From an uncultured Oscillospiraceae bacterium (GTDB taxonomy: Bacteria; Bacillota; Clostridia; Oscillospirales; Oscillospiraceae), in assembly GCA_934591845.1 (NCBI GenBank), contig CAKTPO010000007.1:26797-90796 (forward strand): a stretch of 64,000 nt of DNA. Reading direction: 5' to 3'. The notes beneath the pieces were generated by a model. That model was given only the letters and a program-made list of their open reading frames with translations, was not told the origin of the DNA and did not search any database. A program made the translations under genes and the position numbers. Numbering within the stretch: position 1 is the stretch's first letter; each line of letters starts with the position of its first letter. Positions 23,878 to 31,631 of the stretch are shown piece by piece.

Positions 23878-24006
23878 ATGGAAGTTTTTAGAATATGGAC
23901 TGCAATCAACGCATTGGCGGCCATTGCCCTGATTTCTGTGGGCGTTGTGTCCATCCGCCATTTCCTGCGCCGGAGCATTCTCCACGGGAGGAACGGCCAT
24001 GTCTGA
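23878..24006 (+). CDS. Small single-span membrane protein (42 aa)
   Basis: A 42-residue protein (MEVFRIWTAINALAAIALIS, then VGVVSIRHFLRR...) with one hydrophobic helix and a basic C-terminus. It has a strong ribosome site (caggaggttggacga) and is the first gene after the promoter at 23778. Its end overlaps the start of the DUF3793 gene by 8 bases, so translation is probably coupled. Function unknown; it may be a small partner of iron uptake or of the DUF3793 protein. Confidence 0.7.
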   Translation: MEVFRIWTAINALAAIALISVGVVSIRHFLRRSILHGRNGHV

Positions 24007-24568
24007 AGAATTGCTGGTCCGGAACTGCGCCCCTACACTGGCGGGGCTCAAAACCGGGAACTTATTTTCCTGCCCCTATACCTGTCGGGAAGAAGTGCTG
24101 GATTTTCTGCGGCGATTCAACCGCCGGTTGGGCCATAAGGGCATTCGGGCCATCCCCCTGCGGTTTTCCGGGAAAAAGGCACTGATTTACCTCTACCGCC
24201 CGTCCAGGCTGGAAGAAGACCTTTCCAAGTCCCTTTCCGGCGCACTGCTGCGGCAATGCGGCTATTCCTGCCAGGATGGAAACGGCTGTCTGCGAAAGCT
24301 TGCCCAACGGCTCCGGCAGCAGGAGGATTTTCCCCATGAAATCGGCCTGTTTCTCAGCTACCCGGCAGAGGATGTACAGGGCTTTCTGGAACACCGGCCC
24401 TGCAAATGTACCGGCTGCTGGAAAGTCTATGAAAATGAGGAAAAGGCCCAAAAGACCTTTGCCATGTACAGAACCTGTACCAAAATCTACTGCCAGCAAT
24501 ACGCCAAAGGCACCAACATGGAACGGCTCACCGTAGCCAGTCAAACGATCAAGAAAGAAGGAACTTAA
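23999..24568 (+). CDS. DUF3793 family protein
   Basis: A 189-residue protein of the DUF3793 family, recognised by NCAPTLAGLKTGNLFSCPYT, RRFNRRLGHKGIRAIPLRFS, the EIGLFLSYPAEDVQGFL block and the Cys-rich CKCTGCWKVYENEEKAQKTF. In Clostridia this family often sits beside feoA/feoB and flavodoxin genes, which suggests a role in iron or redox metabolism; its biochemistry is unknown to me. The start at 23999 has gggaggaacggcc as ribosome site. The flavodoxin gene follows after 3 bases. Confidence 0.93.
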   Translation: MSEELLVRNCAPTLAGLKTGNLFSCPYTCREEVLDFLRRFNRRLGHKGIRAIPLRFSGKKALIYLYRPSRLEEDLSKSLSGALLRQCGYSCQDGNGCLRKLAQRLRQQEDFPHEIGLFLSYPAEDVQGFLEHRPCKCTGCWKVYENEEKAQKTFAMYRTCTKIYCQQYAKGTNMERLTVASQTIKKEGT

Positions 24569-24571
24569 ATT

Positions 24572-24994
24572 ATGAAAGTTGCAGTTGTATATTGGAGCGG
24601 CACCGGCAATACCGAGGCCATGGCCCAGGCCGTTGTAGAAGGCGCCCAAAAAGTCGGCGCAGAAACAGAACTGTTTTCCGCTGCCGAATTTGACAGTGAC
24701 AAGATGGACCTCTTTGATGCCGTCGCCTTTGGCTGCCCTGCCATGGGTGCCGAGGAACTGGAAGATGGGGAATTTGCCCCCATGTTTGAGGGCTGCGAAA
24801 GCAAGCTCTCCGGCAAGAAAATTGCCCTGTTTGGCTCCTACGGCTGGGGTGACGGCGAATGGATGCGTACCTGGGAAGACACCTGCCAGAGCAAGGGCGC
24901 TGCCCTGGCCTGCGACAGCGTGATCTGCCAGGAAACCCCCGATGACGATGCCCTCACCGCCTGCCGCCAACTGGGCGAGGCACTGGCCGTATAA
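24572..24994 (+). CDS. Flavodoxin
   Basis: A 140-residue short-chain flavodoxin, an FMN electron carrier that replaces ferredoxin when iron is scarce. The phosphate-binding loop is SGTGNTEAMA near the N-terminus; the flavin loops FGCPAMGAEELE and SYGWGDGEWM are clear. It is the last gene of the operon with the 42-aa membrane protein and DUF3793, under the promoter/dyad at 23778-23829. Confidence 0.97.
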   Translation: MKVAVVYWSGTGNTEAMAQAVVEGAQKVGAETELFSAAEFDSDKMDLFDAVAFGCPAMGAEELEDGEFAPMFEGCESKLSGKKIALFGSYGWGDGEWMRTWEDTCQSKGAALACDSVICQETPDDDALTACRQLGEALAV

Positions 24995-25099
24995 CAACGA
25001 TACAAAACCCTCTGTAAATGGATTTGTGTTGCCGAACTACCTCCTGATAAAATCCTATCCTTTTCTTATCCTTGTTCCAATTACAGAGTTCCCCCTTTT

Positions 25100-25420
25100 A
25101 TCGGCTGCCCCGCTCCCTGGGCAGCCGATGTTTGTACGCAAAAACGCCCGACTTCTAAGAGTCGGGCGTTCAGACTGTCTAAAAAGCCCTTAAGGGCTTT
25201 TTAGACAAACTTTTGCAGTCTGCTGCGTGCATAAATTGTCCGCCTTTGGCGGACAATTTCCACACTTGCAGCCTGATAGGTATTTTCTGCCAGGTACAGA
25301 AGGTGAATTGTCCCAGAGGGACAAGAGAAGCCACCCTGGGGTGCGCCCCGGCAGAAAATGATTGGACTTTATTCGCAGACAAAGGTCTGCGAACTCTGCG
25401 AGGCTTTTTCTACAAGCCGA
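25100..25420. other. Cluster of at least five hairpins in a 320-bp intergenic region
   Basis: Perfect or near-perfect stems follow one another: cggctgccc / gggcagccg (about 25100-25126), aacgcccgac / gtcgggcgtt (25143-25170), a 32-bp perfect palindrome (25176-25207), aaattgtccgcc / ggcggacaattt (25233-25259), ttgtccc / gggacaa (25308-25324) and cgcagac / gtctgcg (25374-25391). The first two may be terminators of the flavodoxin operon. The rest resemble dispersed intergenic repeats; the last motif (gcagacaaaggtctgcgaac) is related to sequence at 8689-8715. No coding gene was seen from 24995 to 25409. Confidence 0.7.
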
Positions 25421-26645
25421 GTTCGCCGTCTTCTTTTGGCGGGGCGTTTCTCTCTGCCAGTTCCTGGGGCGTGTATTCCTCCACTTCCGTTTTGGTCACC
25501 CGCTTAATGTGCCGTTTTTCCAGATGCAGATACACAAATTCCCGGAAAAGGGTGTAAAATACGGATACAAGAGGAATAAAAATTAGCATTCCCACAATGC
25601 CCATCAGATTGCCGCCAACGGTAACAGCCGCCAGCACCCAGATGGACGGAAGCCCCACGGAGTTGCCCACCACATGGGGATAGATGAGATTGCCCTCCAG
25701 CTGCTGCAATACCAAAAACAGCAGGACAAACAGCAACGCCCCCCTGGGGTCCTCCATAAAAATCAGGAAGCATCCTGTAGCGCAGCCGATAAAGGCCCCG
25801 AAAATGGGAATCAGGGCGGTAAAGGCAATCAGAATGCCAATGAGCAGTGCATAGGGCATTTTGAAAAGCCACAGGGTCACCACAAACATGCTGCCCAAAA
25901 TCACCGCTTCCAGGCACTGTCCTGCCAGGAAGTTTGCAAAGGTCCGGTAGGTCAGGGCGCAGATGCTCAAAATCCCCTCTGCTTTTTGCCTGGGCAGAAA
26001 GGCAAAAAACACCTTCCGCACCTGTACATGGAGCTTTTCTTTCTGAAACAGCACATAGCAGGCAAAAGAAAAGGCGATAAAAAAGGTGGTCACGCCGCTG
26101 ACAATGGAACCTACCGCCGTCACGGTGGTGTTCATAACGTTCCCGGTCCCGCTGCCCAGAATGCCCACCAGCCAGGAAATGGCCTCATTGGGGTCAAAGT
26201 GGACATTCTCAACAAGCCCCATGATCTCCCGGTTGTTGTGGGAAAATTCCCGTATCCAGTTCTGCATCTGTGGAATAAAGTCCGCAATGGTCGCCATCAG
26301 GGTCCCAACGGTCTTGGTCAGCTGGGGAATCACCCCAAACAGCACCAGAACGACTACCCCAACCACCAGCAGGACGGTCAGAAGCAAACTCAGGGGCCGG
26401 GCCAATTTCCGGACAAGGCTGCTGCCCCGTTCCTTGGCTTTTCCAAAAAGCCGTTCTTCCAGAAAGCTCATGGGAACATTGATCATAAAGGCAATGGCCC
26501 CGCCCAGCACAAAGGGCAGCAGAATGCCCCAAATCCCTTTCAGTACCCCCAGCACCGCATCCAATTTCCACAGCGCCACCACCAGCAGTGCAGAAAACAC
26601 GATGAGCTCCCGCACCCTTTTAAGGGTTCTTTCACTTAAATTCAT
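25410..26645 (-). CDS. AI-2E family (PerM/UPF0118) membrane transporter
   Basis: A 411-residue polytopic protein with about eight membrane spans in the family arrangement: two at the N-terminus, two near residues 60-105, a long amphipathic region (about 110-190), then a C-terminal bundle including the family block GNSVGLPSIWVLAAVTVGG. The start at 26645 follows caggaggcgtacaa. Family members have been described as exporters of AI-2 and, for UPF0118 proteins, as cation/proton antiporters. The mRNA begins with a yybP-ykoY riboswitch and terminator, so this copy is likely manganese-regulated and may export a cation. Confidence 0.92.
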   Translation of the reverse strand: MNLSERTLKRVRELIVFSALLVVALWKLDAVLGVLKGIWGILLPFVLGGAIAFMINVPMSFLEERLFGKAKERGSSLVRKLARPLSLLLTVLLVVGVVVLVLFGVIPQLTKTVGTLMATIADFIPQMQNWIREFSHNNREIMGLVENVHFDPNEAISWLVGILGSGTGNVMNTTVTAVGSIVSGVTTFFIAFSFACYVLFQKEKLHVQVRKVFFAFLPRQKAEGILSICALTYRTFANFLAGQCLEAVILGSMFVVTLWLFKMPYALLIGILIAFTALIPIFGAFIGCATGCFLIFMEDPRGALLFVLLFLVLQQLEGNLIYPHVVGNSVGLPSIWVLAAVTVGGNLMGIVGMLIFIPLVSVFYTLFREFVYLHLEKRHIKRVTKTEVEEYTPQELAERNAPPKEDGELGL

Positions 26646-26671
26646 TTGTACGCCTCCTGTCCTTTGAATCC

Positions 26672-26717
26672 AAAAAGAGACCCCTATTGCAAACCGAAAT
26701 GCAATAAAAGTCTCACC
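26672..26717 (-). terminator. Riboswitch-controlled terminator
   Basis: On the minus strand GAGAC + ATTGC pair with GCAAT + GTCTC, followed by TTTTT. The GAGAC(TTTT) strand is also the 3' closing strand of the aptamer just upstream, so aptamer folding and the terminator exclude each other: metal binding should allow read-through. Confidence 0.85.
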
Positions 26718-26798
26718 GTTTCCTTGCGGCCCCGGATGTTTCCACCGTCTTGACGACACCGCAAACGCTATTATAAAAGCGTAAGTTACTCCCTCTTA
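26703..26798 (-). ncRNA. yybP-ykoY (manganese-sensing) riboswitch aptamer
   Basis: Minus-strand leader of the AI-2E transporter gene. It matches the family landmarks in order: AAGAGGGAGTAAC (consensus GGGGAGUAG), a variable hairpin, the invariant GTCGTCA, GGTGGAAACATCCGGGG (the GAAAC-loop stem ending in CCGG) and the closing GGTGAGACTTTT (consensus GCAAGACCUUU). These positions are read directly. Family RNAs bind Mn2+ and usually switch on transporters or other membrane proteins of metal homeostasis. Confidence 0.88.
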
Positions 26799-26806
26799 TC
26801 AGGGGT

Positions 26807-26836
26807 ATTATATACCTTTTCTACCTGCGGTGTCAA
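26807..26836 (-). promoter_or_regulatory. Consensus promoter of the riboswitch-transporter transcript
   Basis: On the minus strand TTGACA (26831-26836), 18-bp spacer, TATAAT (26807-26812). The aptamer starts about 10 bases downstream of the -10. Confidence 0.88.
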
Positions 26837-26958
26837 GCGGTTTGGGGGCACCCTACGAAAATGGCACAGAGGACGGCCTGGGTGTCGGGGCCTGTAAATC
26901 TTGCTGAAAATAAGGGAATTTACCCTCTTACAATTGTGGTGCGTTTTTTTCGGGAGTG

Positions 26959-26987
26959 TTGACAAACAAGGGGGAATGCTGTAGTAT
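26959..26987 (+). promoter_or_regulatory. Probable promoter of the tyrosine kinase operon
   Basis: TTGACA (26959-26964), 17 bp, TAGTAT (26982-26987). It gives a leader of over 100 nt before the start at 27098; I see no known riboswitch in that leader. Confidence 0.6.
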
Positions 26988-27097
26988 ATGATAAGTGAAA
27001 TATGGAATTTTTGCGTAATCACCCATGGGCGGCTGCATGATGCATAAAGCGTCGGAGAAAGCCAAGAGGGAAACAGAAGGGAATTGAGGGTCGGAGA

Positions 27098-28681
27098 ATG
27101 AGCAAACAATACGACGGGCAGTTTACGGAGGCGGAGCTCAAGAAGGTGGCAGAGCTTCTTGCGGCCCAGCAGGCAGAGCCGGGGCGGCAGCGGCAGGAAG
27201 ACGGGATGGAAGAAATCGATCTTCTGGAACTGGCTCGGACACTTTGGAAGAAGGCCTGGGCAATTTTGCTGGCGGCCGTGATTTTTGGCGGATGCTTCCT
27301 GGGGTATACGGCTCTGTTTATCAAGCCAAAGTATACGGCCAAGACACTGCTTTACGTCAATAGCAGCAACATTTCCCTGGGGGCTGCAAAGGTGAGCATC
27401 AGTGCGGCGGAGCTTTCCGCGGCCCAGAGTCTGGTGGATACCTATATTGTAATTTTGCAGACCCGGACGACCCTGAATGAAGTGATCGCCCAGTCCGGGG
27501 TGCCCTATACCTATGAGGAAATCATCGGCAACAATATGATCCAGGCAAAGGCCGTAAACTCGACGGAGGTATTTGCCATTGAGGTCACCTCCACGGATCC
27601 CAAAGAGGCGGAGGTTCTGGCGAACACCATTGGCGTTGTTTTACCTGACAAAATCGCATCCATTGTAGAGGGCAGTTCCGCCCGCATCGTGGACTATGCG
27701 GTGGTTCCGTCCCATAAATCTTCCCCCAGCCTGAGAAAGAACACCATGATCGGTGTTGTACTGGGTGCGTTCCTGGCGGCGGCATTGATCGTGGTGAAAG
27801 AGCTGATGGACACCAAGGTCCGTGATACAGACTACTTAAAGCAGACCTATGATACCCCCGTTTTGGCGGTCATTCCGGATTTGACCTCCTCCGGCGGGAA
27901 GAATTATTCCCAGTATGCCAAGGGGGACAAGGGGAAGGATAAGGCATCTTCCAAGCACAAGACCGTGCTGACCCTGGACGAAAGCCGGAAATATCTGGGA
28001 AGCGGCCTGAACTTTGCCTCTGCGGAGGCCTATAAGCTTCTCCGGACAAATCTGAGCTTTTCCCTGCCTGCGGGGGGGGGGGGGCACTGCCGTGTGATCG
28101 GCGTTACCAGCTCCGTTGCCGGTGAAGCAAAATCTACAACAGCCATTAATCTGGCCTATACCATGGCCCAGACCAGCAAACAGGTGCTCCTTCTGGAAGC
28201 GGATCTGCGGCTGCCGACGGTGGCCAAGCGATTGCAGATCAAGCAGGCCCCGGGCCTTTCCAATCTGCTGGTGGGCCAGTGTTCCGGCAATGATGTGCTG
28301 CAGGAATCCGGGCTGATCCCCAATCTGTGGGTGGCCACCGCCGGAAATCTTCCCCCCAACCCTGCGGAACTGGTAGGCTCCAAGCGGATGAACATGGCAG
28401 TCAAAGCCTTTTCGGAGGTATTCGATGTGATCGTGGTAGACTTGCCGCCCATCAATGTGGTAACGGATGCGCTGCTGCTGAATGACGTGACCGACGGCAT
28501 GATCCATGTGGTTCGCCAGGGCTACTGTGACAAGAGGGCCTTGGATGAAGCGGTGTCCCAGCTGCGGTTTGCGGGCACCAAGGTTCTGGGCTTTGTGATG
28601 ACCGATGCCGATACCCAGGAAAAGTCCTACTATAAAAAGCAGTATGGCGGCTACGACGGCAAGGGTGCGGGAAAAACATGA
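27098..28681 (+). CDS. Fused Wzz/BY-kinase (capsule/EPS tyrosine autokinase)
   Basis: A 527-residue membrane protein fusing a polysaccharide co-polymerase (CpsC/Wzz-like; spans at about 57-75 and 212-230) to a CpsD-like bacterial tyrosine kinase (about 315-510). Kinase motifs: P-loop GVTSSVAGEAKST (family usually GEGKST), Walker A' VLLLEADLRLP (family usually D-x-D), Walker B VIVVDLPPI, and a C-terminal Tyr cluster KSYYKKQYGGY. A run of 13 G (28072-28084) encodes the linker AGGGGH just before the P-loop, so slippage would remove the kinase but leave the Wzz part. The phosphatase gene overlaps the end by four bases. No glycosyltransferase genes are in view. Confidence 0.93.
   Translation: MSKQYDGQFTEAELKKVAELLAAQQAEPGRQRQEDGMEEIDLLELARTLWKKAWAILLAAVIFGGCFLGYTALFIKPKYTAKTLLYVNSSNISLGAAKVSISAAELSAAQSLVDTYIVILQTRTTLNEVIAQSGVPYTYEEIIGNNMIQAKAVNSTEVFAIEVTSTDPKEAEVLANTIGVVLPDKIASIVEGSSARIVDYAVVPSHKSSPSLRKNTMIGVVLGAFLAAALIVVKELMDTKVRDTDYLKQTYDTPVLAVIPDLTSSGGKNYSQYAKGDKGKDKASSKHKTVLTLDESRKYLGSGLNFASAEAYKLLRTNLSFSLPAGGGGHCRVIGVTSSVAGEAKSTTAINLAYTMAQTSKQVLLLEADLRLPTVAKRLQIKQAPGLSNLLVGQCSGNDVLQESGLIPNLWVATAGNLPPNPAELVGSKRMNMAVKAFSEVFDVIVVDLPPINVVTDALLLNDVTDGMIHVVRQGYCDKRALDEAVSQLRFAGTKVLGFVMTDADTQEKSYYKKQYGGYDGKGAGKT
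28072..28084 (+). repeat. Homopolymer of 13 G inside the kinase gene
   Basis: An uninterrupted (G)13 in frame in the Wzz/BY-kinase coding sequence, just upstream of the P-loop codons. Tracts of this length are prone to slipped-strand mispairing and are typical of phase-variable surface genes. Confidence 0.9.
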
Positions 28682-29373
28682 TGACGGATTTCCACACACA
28701 TATTCTGCCGGGAATGGATGACGGAAGCCGCAGCGTAGAAGAAAGCCTGGCAATGCTTCAAGCAGAGGCAGAGGCGGGCATCCGGCGGGTGGTGTTTACC
28801 CCGCACTTCTATGCCTCCCAGAATAGCCCCCGGGAGTTTCTTCGCCGCCGCAGGGAATCCTGGAATGCGTTGCTGCCCCATATGCACCAGGGACTGCCAA
28901 AGGTTTCCTTTGGGGCAGAGGTGCAGTATTTTGAGGGCATCTGTCAGGCCGAAGAGATTGAGGAACTGAAAATCCAGGGAACACCTTATCTGCTGCTGGA
29001 AATGCCCTTCCGGCGGTGGGAAGACCGGATGGTAGAGAACATTCTGGAGCTGAGCGCCCAGCGGGATACCGTGGTGGTGCTGGCGCATATTGACCGGTAT
29101 CTTTCCGATGTGTCGCCCAAAGCTCTGGTGGCGCTGGAGGATAACGGCGTGAAAATGCAGATGAATGTTTCGATTTTTGGTCAGCGGTGGAAAAAACACC
29201 GGGCCATGTCCATGCTGCAAGCCGGGAAAGTCCACATTCTGGGGTCAGACTGCCACAGCATGGGCAACCGTCGGCCCAATTGGGCACTGCTGCCTGCAAA
29301 AGCCAAGCAGCTTCTGGAAGACTCCCAGGAATACCGCAAAATTTGCACCACCGTTGGGAATACTGCCCTTTAA
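28678..29373 (+). CDS. PHP-family tyrosine-protein phosphatase (CpsB-like)
   Basis: A 231-residue metal-dependent phosphatase that removes phosphate from BY-kinases. PHP motifs are clear: DFHTHILPGMDDG at the start, FTPHFY, the acidic/Arg region, VVLAHIDRY and the C-terminal GSDCHSM. The ATG overlaps the kinase stop by four bases, so the antagonistic pair is made together. Normal length (CpsB/YwqE are about 240-255). Upstream slippage at the 13-G tract would also affect its coupled translation. Confidence 0.94.
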   Translation: MMTDFHTHILPGMDDGSRSVEESLAMLQAEAEAGIRRVVFTPHFYASQNSPREFLRRRRESWNALLPHMHQGLPKVSFGAEVQYFEGICQAEEIEELKIQGTPYLLLEMPFRRWEDRMVENILELSAQRDTVVVLAHIDRYLSDVSPKALVALEDNGVKMQMNVSIFGQRWKKHRAMSMLQAGKVHILGSDCHSMGNRRPNWALLPAKAKQLLEDSQEYRKICTTVGNTAL

Positions 29374-29403
29374 CATGCGCTGCATCCAACTTTGCAACGG
29401 CTG

Positions 29404-29443
29404 CTGCCCCTGCTTTCGTTTTTGAAAGCAGGGGCAGTTTTTT
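29404..29443 (+). terminator. Strong intrinsic terminator
   Basis: A perfect 14-bp stem (ctgcccctgctttc / gaaagcaggggcag) with a 6-nt loop and TTTTTT, 30 bases after the phosphatase stop. Confidence 0.95.
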
Positions 29444-29516
29444 GCCCATCTCGCATGGGCGAGTCTAAGGGGTGAAAGACCAGAGCCCGCCCGCTAGTGG
29501 GAAAGGGTACACCGGT

Positions 29517-30056
29517 TCACTGCACAAATTCAGCATTTCCAAGTCTGCAAAACTGCAATCCATTCTGCTTATAGATTTCAAAGGTTCCAACCACCGTGAT
29601 CGTATCTCCCAACGTTGGGTAGTCCTGTGGATAGCTGTAGTCACCGGCCAAGTCAAAGGGAATGCCCTGCGCACAGCAGGCGGTGGCATCCTGAATGACA
29701 CAGGCAAACACCATGTCGCCATCGTCCAGACTTCCGTCTCCAGCGTAAAGCTGACCTCGGCTGAAGATTCCCCGCATTTTGACGGTTTTCCCTACATATT
29801 CTTCCGGCGAGGACATCATGGCGAATACTTCCGCATAGACCATGGTGCTGCTTAAAGCGGTCAGGTCTACCATTGTTGTTTCTGCCTCAATGGTTTCTAC
29901 TGTTTCCCGGGGCAGCGTGGGCAGCGGGGTGGGGTCGGATACAATTGTGGTTGGGGTCGTCAATTCCTCGGCAGCTGATTCCGGCACCTGGGATCTACAA
30001 GCGGTGATCCCGAGGGCCATTCCGGCAGCAAGTAAAAGGCTGATCAATCGTTTCAT
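29517..30056 (-). CDS. Lipoprotein at the end of the zinc operon
   Basis: A 179-residue exported lipoprotein: signal peptide with lipobox ALGITAC (Cys at about 20), a Thr/Pro-rich spacer (about 25-60), then a compact domain (about 75-179; EEYVGKTVKMRGIFS...YPTLGDTITVVGTFEIYKQNG) that looks like a small OB-type beta barrel. Its ATG overlaps the permease stop by four bases, so it belongs to the zinc uptake operon. It includes the pair TACC; zinc handling at the cell surface is an inference from position. Confidence 0.8.
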   Translation of the reverse strand: MKRLISLLLAAGMALGITACRSQVPESAAEELTTPTTIVSDPTPLPTLPRETVETIEAETTMVDLTALSSTMVYAEVFAMMSSPEEYVGKTVKMRGIFSRGQLYAGDGSLDDGDMVFACVIQDATACCAQGIPFDLAGDYSYPQDYPTLGDTITVVGTFEIYKQNGLQFCRLGNAEFVQ

Positions 30057-30910
30057 GCACGAATTCCTCCAATCAGGTGACCTATTCCGTAGAACAGGAA
30101 AAAGGAAACAATGTCTACAGCGACGATGGTAGAACCCACCGGCGTTCCAGCCAGAATCGCAACCAGAATTCCCAATGCGGCGCAAAGGGTAGAAAGCACC
30201 GCAGAGCAAATTGTCACGGCACGGAAGCTCTGAAAAACGCGCATGGCGGAAAGAGCAGGGAAGACCACCAACGCTGAAATCAGCAGAGACCCCACCAGAT
30301 TCATTGCCAGTACAATTACAATGGCGACCGTCACGGCAATCAATAGATTATACCGTTCTGCGGGAGTTCCAACGGCCTTGGAAAAGTTCTCATCAAATGT
30401 TATCGCAAAGATTTTATGGTAGTAGAGGGTAAATACCAGCACCACCAGCAGGGATGTTCCCATGCAGAGCCACACGTCTTCCTTAGAAAGGGTTAGAATA
30501 GAGGTGGAGCCAAACAGAGTGCTGCATACGTCACCGGAAAGGTTGCTGGATGTGGAGAACAGATTCATCAGTAAATAGCCCAGGGCCAGTGCCCCAACGG
30601 AAATCATCGCCACGGCGGCATCTCCCTGAATTTTGGTATTCTGTCCGGTTTTTAGAAGCAGCACCGCACTGACAATGGTGATCAGCATTACGAAAGGCGT
30701 GTTATTTGTCAGCCCCAACACCCCGGCAATGGCCATAGCACCAAAGGCTACATGAGAAAGACCGTCACCAATAAAGGAAAACCGCTTAAGGACCAACGTC
30801 ACCCCCAATAGCGAGGAGCAAAGGGCAATCAGTACACCGACAATCAGAGCGTATTGAACAAAGGGGTAAGCCCAATAGTGGGCCAGTTTTTCCAGAATGG
30901 CAGTCATCAT
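30053..30910 (-). CDS. znuB: Zinc ABC transporter permease (ZnuB-like)
   Basis: A 285-residue ABC-3 family permease with about eight or nine membrane spans. Family blocks are GVTLVLKRFSFIGDGLSHVA near the N-terminus, GDAAVAMISVGALALGYLL in the middle and VGSLLISALVVFPALSAMRV. It carries Zn2+ (or Mn2+; zinc is favoured by the Zur and ZinT context) across the membrane. It overlaps the ATPase gene upstream and the lipoprotein gene downstream by four bases each. Confidence 0.95.
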   Translation of the reverse strand: MMTAILEKLAHYWAYPFVQYALIVGVLIALCSSLLGVTLVLKRFSFIGDGLSHVAFGAMAIAGVLGLTNNTPFVMLITIVSAVLLLKTGQNTKIQGDAAVAMISVGALALGYLLMNLFSTSSNLSGDVCSTLFGSTSILTLSKEDVWLCMGTSLLVVLVFTLYYHKIFAITFDENFSKAVGTPAERYNLLIAVTVAIVIVLAMNLVGSLLISALVVFPALSAMRVFQSFRAVTICSAVLSTLCAALGILVAILAGTPVGSTIVAVDIVSFFLFYGIGHLIGGIRA

Positions 30911-31617
30911 GTCTCACCACCGTTCTCTATTGCAAAGAGTCGCCCTTGGGGACTTTGGAGATATTCTGCTTTGGTACCGAAGAAAATTTCATCCCCAATG
31001 TGTAGAATATGGCTGGCGTATTGAATTGCGGCGGCAATATCGTGAGAGATCATGATCACGGTGATGCCATCCTTGCGATTCAACGTATGGATCAGCCGGT
31101 ACATATCCACCGTCACCTTGGGGTCAAGCCCGGATACGGGCTCGTCCAGCAGCAACATTTTCCGGGTAGCGCACAACGCCCGGGCCAGCAGCACACGCTG
31201 CTGTTGGCCGCCGGACAGCGCCCGATAGCAGCGCCTTGCCAGGGAGTCTATTCCCATTTTCTGAATGTTTTCCTCGGCAAGCCGCTTTTCCTCTTTGCTG
31301 TAAAAGGGGCGGCTGCCCATGTGGGCCTGGCACCCGGAGAGAACGATTTCTCTCACGGATGCCGGGAAGTCTTTTTGCACTTGCGTCTGCTGAGGCAGAT
31401 AGCCGATCTCGTTTTTACGCAGCCCGTCACCTGTCAATATTCTGCCGCTGATAGGTGCCTGCAAGCCGAGAATTGTTTTCATAAGTGTACTCTTGCCGGA
31501 GCCGTTTTCTCCTATGATGCAGAGATAATCACCCGCAAAGACTTCAAAACTGAGGTCTTGCAGGACTGGCCTTCCATCATAGCCGACGCAGAGATTTTGA
31601 CAAGTGAGCTGAGCCAT
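30907..31617 (-). CDS. znuC: Zinc ABC transporter ATPase (ZnuC-like)
   Basis: A 236-residue ABC ATPase with Walker [13 protein letters not shown]-loop LPQQTQ, signature [14 protein letters not shown], Walker B MLLLDEPVSGLDP and switch His ISHD. It powers the permease at 30053. It begins 14 bases after the binding-protein gene stop, with aggaggaacgttt as ribosome site. Confidence 0.95.
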   Translation of the reverse strand: MAQLTCQNLCVGYDGRPVLQDLSFEVFAGDYLCIIGENGSGKSTLMKTILGLQAPISGRILTGDGLRKNEIGYLPQQTQVQKDFPASVREIVLSGCQAHMGSRPFYSKEEKRLAEENIQKMGIDSLARRCYRALSGGQQQRVLLARALCATRKMLLLDEPVSGLDPKVTVDMYRLIHTLNRKDGITVIMISHDIAAAIQYASHILHIGDEIFFGTKAEYLQSPQGRLFAIENGGET

Positions 31618-31631
31618 AAACGTTCCTCCTA

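Noticed and set aside
26988..27097. Riboswitch in the leader of the tyrosine kinase gene
   Set aside because: I looked for c-di-GMP, purine, SAM and other common aptamer landmarks and found none; the leader has only weak pairing.
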